Assembly: GCF_902168135.1 (NCBI RefSeq)
Contig: NZ_CABHOL010000037.1
Span: 1 to 53,699 of the forward strand
DNA: 53,699 nt
Direction of reading: 5' to 3'
DNA from: an uncultured Fluviicola sp.
Lineage (GTDB): Bacteria > Bacteroidota > Bacteroidia > Flavobacteriales_D > Crocinitomicaceae
A program made the translations under genes and the position numbers. The notes under the pieces were generated by a model. It saw nothing but the letters and a program-made list of their open reading frames with translations. It was not told the origin of the DNA and made no database searches. Position 1 is the first letter of the stretch. The number at the start of each line of letters is the position of its first letter. Positions 50,043-53,699 of this stretch are shown here, piece after piece.

Positions 50043-50585
50043 TTATACGGTTAAATCGTTTTCGTTTTGAAGCTCTACTCCTTTTTTGAAAATAATAGCC
50101 AAAATATAAATGACGGCTCCCATCAAAATAAACGCCTGGCTGTCTGCCCAAAATTGGTCCATGTTGTCGGGTACAAAACCGTGATGCCTTAAGTTTCTAA
50201 CCAACTGCCTGGCTATGTAACTCAAAAATCCGATGGACAAGGTATGATAACTAATTTGTAAAATTTGTTTGGAAACAAAACTGCTGAAAGGCTTCGACAG
50301 ATCCATTTTGTGCATCAGCCTGATGACTAAGTAAAAGAGTAAAGCTTTTAAAATGGAAAGGATCAGAATAAAGCTGTAAACGCCAAAAAAAGCCATTTTA
50401 CTGTCTCTATACATGTCGGTCAAATCCAATTTTTGATACAGATTTTGGACAAATCCGGGGTTGTAGATGCTGAAGAAAAAATTCACGATTACCCCGCCTG
50501 CTTCAATAGACAATCCGACAAAAATGAGCCAGGCCACGATATACAGGCCCCAAAATACGAAGTTGTTTGTTCTTGACATCATCAT
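50043..50585 (-). CDS. DUF2975 membrane protein
   Basis: 180 residues with four membrane segments (FWGLYIVAWLIFVGLSIEAG, FFGVYSFILILSILKALLFY, ISYHTLSIGFLSYIARQL, AFILMGAVIYILAIIFKKG). It is the membrane part of the DUF2975/XRE pair with the gene at 49812. Start is ATG 50585 (the frame begins MMM; 50579 is also usable). Function unknown. The 155-bp gap behind it (50586-50740) holds a TAACG box at 50671 that resembles linker ends further right. Confidence 0.75.
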   Translation of the reverse strand: MMMSRTNNFVFWGLYIVAWLIFVGLSIEAGGVIVNFFFSIYNPGFVQNLYQKLDLTDMYRDSKMAFFGVYSFILILSILKALLFYLVIRLMHKMDLSKPFSSFVSKQILQISYHTLSIGFLSYIARQLVRNLRHHGFVPDNMDQFWADSQAFILMGAVIYILAIIFKKGVELQNENDLTV

Positions 50586-50740
50586 TTAGAATTAAAGTAT
50601 GTTGCCAAAATAGCAAATATTTATTGATAAACAATAAATATTCATTTTAATTCAATGTTTTTCCAGTAAATAACGTTATAAATTACAATTTCTTTGCCGG
50701 ATAAAAATGGGCGCTTTTGCTTTTTGGGTTTGATCTGTAT

Positions 50741-51265
50741 TCATTCAAACCCCCTAAATACTCCATCAGCATCACAACTCTCGTAAAACTCATGAAAGTC
50801 CATATTTGCAATTGATAGATTGTTTTCGACCGCCCACATTTCCGAAGGAATAACTCTAAACGATTTGCCTATTTCATTATACAAATCAATGCACAACACG
50901 GTGTTTTCTGAATTCGAAAAAGTCAAGCTGTCAGCCACAAAAATGAATGTATGCTTGTAATGAGGCTTACTAAGTTCTACTATTTCTTCTGGTGTCAAAT
51001 TTCGAAACCTTCTGTCGTCTAAAAGCTCTACATAGGCTTTAAATCCCATTTCGTAACTTTTAGTCAGTTTTTCGGATACCGAATGCCAATCTTTGTCGTT
51101 GCCAAAAAATGTCCTTATAACCAATGGATCCTTTGAATCAGGAAGGTTCTCTACAATTTCAGTCGGTATATTAAGCATCGATTCGCAATTTTTAGGTGTT
51201 ACGCTAAAAGACATGATCAAAAATCCGACTGCTGTAAAAATGGTATTTCGGGTTTTATTCATCAT
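50741..51265 (-). CDS. DUF6924-like protein
   Basis: 174 residues. The C-terminal pattern VIPSEMWAVENNLSIANMDF, HEFYESCDADGVFRGF is characteristic of DUF6924 and its relatives; SYEMGFKAYVELLDDRRFRN and LTPEEIVELSKPHYKHTFIF precede it. The N-terminus (MNKTRNTIFTAVGFLIMSF) is a possible signal peptide. The function is unknown. It is the leftmost of the cassette-like run: each gene here is on the minus strand and is separated from the next by an imperfect inverted repeat. Confidence 0.6.
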   Translation of the reverse strand: MMNKTRNTIFTAVGFLIMSFSVTPKNCESMLNIPTEIVENLPDSKDPLVIRTFFGNDKDWHSVSEKLTKSYEMGFKAYVELLDDRRFRNLTPEEIVELSKPHYKHTFIFVADSLTFSNSENTVLCIDLYNEIGKSFRVIPSEMWAVENNLSIANMDFHEFYESCDADGVFRGFE

Positions 51266-51269
51266 TATC

Positions 51270-51340
51270 TAACGGTTTCCAAATAGTCAAAGGTACCTAA
51301 CAAACTTAGTACTTTTTGAGCTTTCTCTTATTTGCTGTTA
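51270..51340 (-). repeat. AttC-like imperfect inverted repeat, linker 1
   Basis: Between the stop of 51347-51784 and the start of 50741-51265. Read on the minus strand, it begins TAACAGCAAATAAG soon after the stop (6 nt later) and ends in CAAATAGTCAAAGG-type complement finishing CCGTTA just before the next start. Left TAAC..CAAATA.G..AAAG and right complements match, with extra GGTTTC bases on the right arm. It shares TTGTTAGG..CCTTTG..AAACCGTTA with linker 2. Confidence 0.55.
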
Positions 51341-51346
51341 CAGGTA

Positions 51347-51784
51347 TTATTTCTCTATTGTTTTTTTTATTCGGTCAATTACTTTCTTTTCTTGTGATAT
51401 CATCCTTACAGACAGAAGGTAAAATAATCCCGTTACTAAAACAGCAAGTATTAGTGGAACTACAGAGTCAATTTTGCCGGCAATCCAAAAGGAAATTAAA
51501 GTAATCCACATTAATCCGCCAATCATTATTGAAATTAATGTGACCCAAATTTTGGTTTGAGGGTCAATAGTAATTTGAGTCCCATTTTCTGATTTCCTCA
51601 TTTCAAATTGTAAATGTATGAGGTTTAAACCGTCCTTTGTTAACCGGAAAATATAAGGCCTTTTCGTAAGATAATATACTCCATGTACTGAACTCATTTC
51701 TAAATGAGCGAATTGATGAACGTTGAACAGTTCATTTAATTTTTGTTCAACTTCTTTTATATCATGCGGTGAATATATGTTCAT
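51347..51784 (-). CDS. Two-TM membrane protein of unknown function
   Basis: 145 residues. An N-terminal cytosolic domain of about 80 residues (HFAHLEMSSVHGVYYLTKRP-type strands) is followed by two membrane segments (WVTLISIMIGGLMWITLISF, VVPLILAVLVTGLFYLL). No family is recognised. ATG 51784. A+T-rich by eye compared with genes left of 50600. The second cassette-like gene. Confidence 0.5.
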   Translation of the reverse strand: MNIYSPHDIKEVEQKLNELFNVHQFAHLEMSSVHGVYYLTKRPYIFRLTKDGLNLIHLQFEMRKSENGTQITIDPQTKIWVTLISIMIGGLMWITLISFWIAGKIDSVVPLILAVLVTGLFYLLSVRMISQEKKVIDRIKKTIEK

Positions 51785-51815
51785 TTAACAGTAAGTGTCA
51801 TTATTTAATTATCTG

Positions 51816-51946
51816 TAACGGTTTGCAGCTTGGCAAAGGCGCCTAACAAGTATAATCATTTTTGCGCTTTTGCTTGTTGGGGTTAGAGGCTTTCAAATTT
51901 TGTTTTTCCTACACGAGATTGAAGGCATGTAGCTAAACCAGTGTTA
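51816..51946 (-). repeat. AttC-like imperfect inverted repeat, linker 2
   Basis: Between 51944-52540 and 51347-51784. Its first TAAC overlaps the stop codon TAA of the upstream gene (51944-51946). Minus-strand left arm TAACACTGGTTTAGCT pairs with right arm AGCTGCAAACCGTTA (51816-51830 region), with unpaired extra bases. A second inner repeat CAACAAG / CTTGTTAGGC lies at the middle. The right part CTTGTTAGGCGCCTTTG..AAACCGTTA repeats that of linker 1. Confidence 0.6.
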
Positions 51947-52540
51947 GTGGTATTTTATTCGGTCAGATAAATCCGGTTTCAATATATGGGTTATTTCATA
52001 AGGCAAATACTCTTTAAAATATGGAACGGATACTTTGTAATGATCCATAAATATTTTGAAGTTATTGAATTGCTTCTCATTAAAAATATTGAATTTATAC
52101 ACTGAAGTTTGCCCGAGTTTATCTTTGTAGAACAATAATCCATTACCATTTCTGTCAACATCTCTCCTGGTTCTGGTGTAACCAGTATAATGGTCAATAA
52201 AAATGACTAATTCAATACATTCAGTTAGAGACAATTTAGTAATATGATGCTCCTCCATAATCGAAATTGAATCTATAGAGAAGCTGATTGTCCCAATGAA
52301 ATTTTTTGATTTTGGCCAATCAGGAAAAATTCTTCTAAGATATTTGTCAGAAATAAAAACCCCACCAATTAGAATAACGATTAAAATTAATGTTCTAATT
52401 TCAATTGAGGCAGGAATTAATGTTGTTACTCCAACTGCTAAAAGTGTTACGAAAATTGATCGCAATATTCTATTTAAAAAGCCATGGCTCAAAAGCACAT
52501 TGAAATCATTACGGTATAAATTTAATTTTACTGTACTCAT
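51944..52540 (-). CDS. Membrane protein of unknown function
   Basis: 198 residues from ATG 52540 (MSTVKLNLYRNDFNVLLSHG); the frame extends back to 52729 but overlaps the next gene and is not preferred. Two membrane segments (FVTLLAVGVTTLIPASIEIR, TLILIVILIGGVFISDK), then a soluble part (TGYTRTRRDVDRNGNGLLFY). No family is recognised. It is clearly richer in A+T than genes left of 50600. Third cassette-like gene. Confidence 0.5.
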   Translation of the reverse strand: MSTVKLNLYRNDFNVLLSHGFLNRILRSIFVTLLAVGVTTLIPASIEIRTLILIVILIGGVFISDKYLRRIFPDWPKSKNFIGTISFSIDSISIMEEHHITKLSLTECIELVIFIDHYTGYTRTRRDVDRNGNGLLFYKDKLGQTSVYKFNIFNEKQFNNFKIFMDHYKVSVPYFKEYLPYEITHILKPDLSDRIKYH

Positions 52541-52551
52541 CCTATTACCAC

Positions 52552-52623
52552 AAACGTTTCTCAACCAGTAGACGCGGGCTTTTCGGTTGTAGTTGTTTAG
52601 CCCGTAGCTTTTAGTTGATGTTA
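52552..52623 (-). repeat. AttC-like imperfect inverted repeat, linker 3
   Basis: Between 52632-53039 and 51944-52540. On the minus strand it begins with TAACATCAACTAAAAGCTACGG-type sequence (7 bp after the stop) and ends with the complement around AAACGTTT. The paired core TCAAC.A..AG...CGGGCT is present on both sides. The right end reads AAACG in place of TAACG of the others. Confidence 0.5.
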
Positions 52624-52631
52624 CCAGCTTT

Positions 52632-53039
52632 TTAATCTCCGATTCCAATAAGTTTTTCATTCTTTTGAATCGCCAATTCTGTAATTTCAAGCCATTTCTC
52701 CATTTTAGCGAGCAATAGCTTTCTAACAACCGGCTTATAAATTTCTTTTTTTATTGGATGAAACTGAGTCCCCGTATGAATTTCTCTTTGCTCAAATGTT
52801 TCAGATTTTAATCTATTTATTTCGGCAATCAACTCATGCTTTAGTTTTTTCAAATTATCATTTTCGAAAATGCAATCATCATAAAGGTCTATTACTTGGC
52901 TTGTTTTAGTTCTCAATTTTTCAAAAAAAGGTTGAAGGAAGCAAAAATCTCCATTTGAATCATCATCAAACCTGATTGATGTCTCTTCATTGTATACAGG
53001 CTTTTTGCCGTTTACAGTTAGCACAATATCTACAGCCAT
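52632..53039 (-). CDS. Protein of unknown function
   Basis: 135 residues, no membrane segment, charged and helical (KLKHELIAEINRLKSETFEQ, KPVVRKLLLAKMEKWLEITE), so coiled-coil-like. N-terminus is beta-like (DIVLTVNGKKPVYNEETS). No family is recognised. ATG 53039, 3 bp after the stop of the zinc-ribbon gene, so these two are one transcription unit inside the cassette run. Confidence 0.5.
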   Translation of the reverse strand: MAVDIVLTVNGKKPVYNEETSIRFDDDSNGDFCFLQPFFEKLRTKTSQVIDLYDDCIFENDNLKKLKHELIAEINRLKSETFEQREIHTGTQFHPIKKEIYKPVVRKLLLAKMEKWLEITELAIQKNEKLIGIGD

Positions 53040-53042
53040 TTT

Positions 53043-53390
53043 TTAGCGCCAATTATGTTTACAGTATCTGCATTGTCTAGCGGTTGGGGTTCTTGCAATC
53101 CCACCACATTTTGGACACGTATTCAATGTCAATTCACAGAAGTGTTCATTTAGAACCCTTTCTGCCGCATTTCGATGAAATTCTTGTATCCCATCTTTTA
53201 ATAATTTTAGAACTTCCGGATCATTCGAGCAATCTCTGTTATAAGCAATAGTCATTTTCTCAACCCGATCCTTATATGGTAGAAATTTCACCTGTGCTAC
53301 ATAGTGTCTCATTGCTTTCTTCTCCAATTCATTATAAAAATCTGTGCAATAGATTGAAATGTATTCTATAATATCTTCTTTATGATCCAT
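53043..53390 (-). CDS. Zinc-ribbon protein of unknown function
   Basis: 115 residues. The C-terminal zinc ribbon CPKCGGIARTPTARQCRYCK has four cysteines in two CxxC knuckles. The rest is helical (EDIIEYISIYCTDFYNELEK). ATG 53390. It is followed by a gene 3 bp later. The linker to the beta-lactamase gene lies upstream. Confidence 0.55.
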   Translation of the reverse strand: MDHKEDIIEYISIYCTDFYNELEKKAMRHYVAQVKFLPYKDRVEKMTIAYNRDCSNDPEVLKLLKDGIQEFHRNAAERVLNEHFCELTLNTCPKCGGIARTPTARQCRYCKHNWR

Positions 53391-53401
53391 TCTTATTGCT
53401 T

Positions 53402-53544
53402 ATAGCGTTGCGGGGCTTTTCGTACGGGCGGTTCCGATAGCTATCGGAATCGAAGCACAAAGTTTTTAATTTATTACTAAAGTTCATTAGAAGCAGAATG
53501 TTCCAAGTTTACACGACACCCCGCCTTACGCAAAACCCGTGTTA
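53402..53544 (-). repeat. AttC-like imperfect inverted repeat, linker 4
   Basis: Between the beta-lactamase end and the zinc-ribbon gene. Minus-strand left arm starts ATAACACGGGTTTTGCGTAAGG (12 nt after the stop); right arm, as complement, TATAGCGTTGCGGGGCTTTT with CGTACGGGCGG. CGGG..TTTT.CGTA.GGCGG is shared by both arms, with extra bases on the right. It is the longest linker (about 143 bp) and contains an 18-bp palindrome. Confidence 0.55.
53432..53449. repeat. Perfect 18-bp palindrome in linker 4
   Basis: TTCCGATAGCTATCGGAA is fully self-complementary. CCGATAGCTATCGG-type palindromes are frequent in Flavobacteria genomes and can act as repetitive extragenic or protein-binding sites. Here it sits in the non-coding linker, apart from the longer inverted repeat that surrounds it. 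Confidence 0.65.
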
Positions 53545-53556
53545 TGTGCAGTTTTT

Positions 53557-53699
53557 TTATTTAGTCGTTGTGGTGTAAAAGTCATACGTTGCTTTTGCGA
53601 TGTCAGCTATGATTTTTTCGTTTGTTTCAAAGTTTTCTTTTGATTCACTTACAAAAACACTAATAATAAAATATTCACCGTTTGGCAAAAATACTATTC
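53557..53699 (-). CDS. Class A beta-lactamase, C-terminal fragment cut by the window edge
   Basis: The last 46 residues of a protein read from 53697 to a TAA stop at 53557-53559. IVFLPNGEYFIISVFVSESK and ETNEKIIADIAKATYDFY match the C-terminal strand and helix of class A beta-lactamases, particularly the Bacteroidota subclass A2 (CfxA/CepA/PER/VEB-like). The active-site serine region lies beyond the window, so the enzyme's function cannot be verified here. The gene is followed by the inverted repeat linker that also follows the other cassette-like genes. Confidence 0.7.
   Translation of the reverse strand, partial: IVFLPNGEYFIISVFVSESKENFETNEKIIADIAKATYDFYTTTTK

Noticed and set aside
50671-53699. 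Calling the four linkers confirmed integron attC sites.
   Set aside because: R' and R'' boxes fit the consensus strictly only in part (GTTAGAT in linker 1), and no integrase gene is in the window. They are reported as attC-like.
1-53699. CRISPR arrays, rRNA or tRNA genes, insertion sequences with transposase, prophage.
   Set aside because: No regularly spaced unique-spacer repeats, no recognisable RNA genes and no transposase, integrase or phage structural genes were found on either strand by reading.

Overview
The window looks like a piece of chromosome from a Bacteroidota bacterium, most likely Flavobacteriales (a Fluviicola-like relative is my guess, not shown). The signs are: -7 boxes of the Bacteroidota type TAnnTTTG in front of several genes, almost no Shine-Dalgarno sequences, many small secreted or lipid-anchored proteins with LxxC lipoboxes, a type IX secretion C-terminal-like module, and moderate A+T richness. 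No rRNA, tRNA, CRISPR array or prophage was seen. Most genes are small, single or in two- to four-gene runs, and most lie on the minus strand.

Layout. 1-5220: a frameshifted OsmC gene, twin cysteine-rich lipoproteins, a GNAT/HD/DUF4269 group, and a LysR regulator divergent from a quinone reductase (mdaB) and quinol monooxygenase (ygiN-like) operon. 5270-9102: two secreted proteins, one with TPRs, and a SUKH-like gene pair. 9191-12183: a hybrid CHASE3-PAS histidine kinase with receiver and HPt, overlapping a free response regulator. 12287-24415: acetyltransferases, DUF1801 proteins, an HxlR/nitroreductase pair, guanine deaminase, an AraC/SDR unit, a fatty-acid-hydroxylase-type membrane enzyme and an HxlR/DsbA-like pair. 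24418-28519: a DUF4157-GNAT fusion and a second AraC/SDR unit. 28520-41302: methionine aminopeptidase, a rifampin ADP-ribosyltransferase (Arr), CYTH, a SMUG2-type glycosylase, an L,D-transpeptidase lipoprotein and many unknowns. 41455-46855: a hydrolase-like protein, ECF sigma factor, membrane protein, SIMPL protein and a Ca-type P-ATPase. 47057-50585: unknowns, TfoX-like, a haem-motif lipoprotein and an XRE/DUF2975 pair. 50671-53699: a run of small same-strand genes separated by similar imperfect inverted repeats, ending in the C-terminus of a class A beta-lactamase.

Working together. Many genes fit electrophile, quinone, thiol and drug stress: OsmC, MdaB/YgiN, nitroreductase, DsbA-like, Arr, beta-lactamase, VOC, and several GNATs. 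Three regulator-enzyme pairs have visible operators. Besides genes, the window holds non-coding structure: a 415-bp dispersed element in two copies (about 12805 and 28105) with paired changes in its hairpin, a 21-bp tandem repeat array (29999-30166), and a GGGACGCGA hairpin family (17266, 19687, 22976).

Strongest leads: the cassette-like array with attC-like linkers and a beta-lactamase gene at the right end; the DUF4157-GNAT fusion; the 415-bp element; and the duplicated AraC/SDR units that keep direct-repeat operators exactly 21 bp apart.
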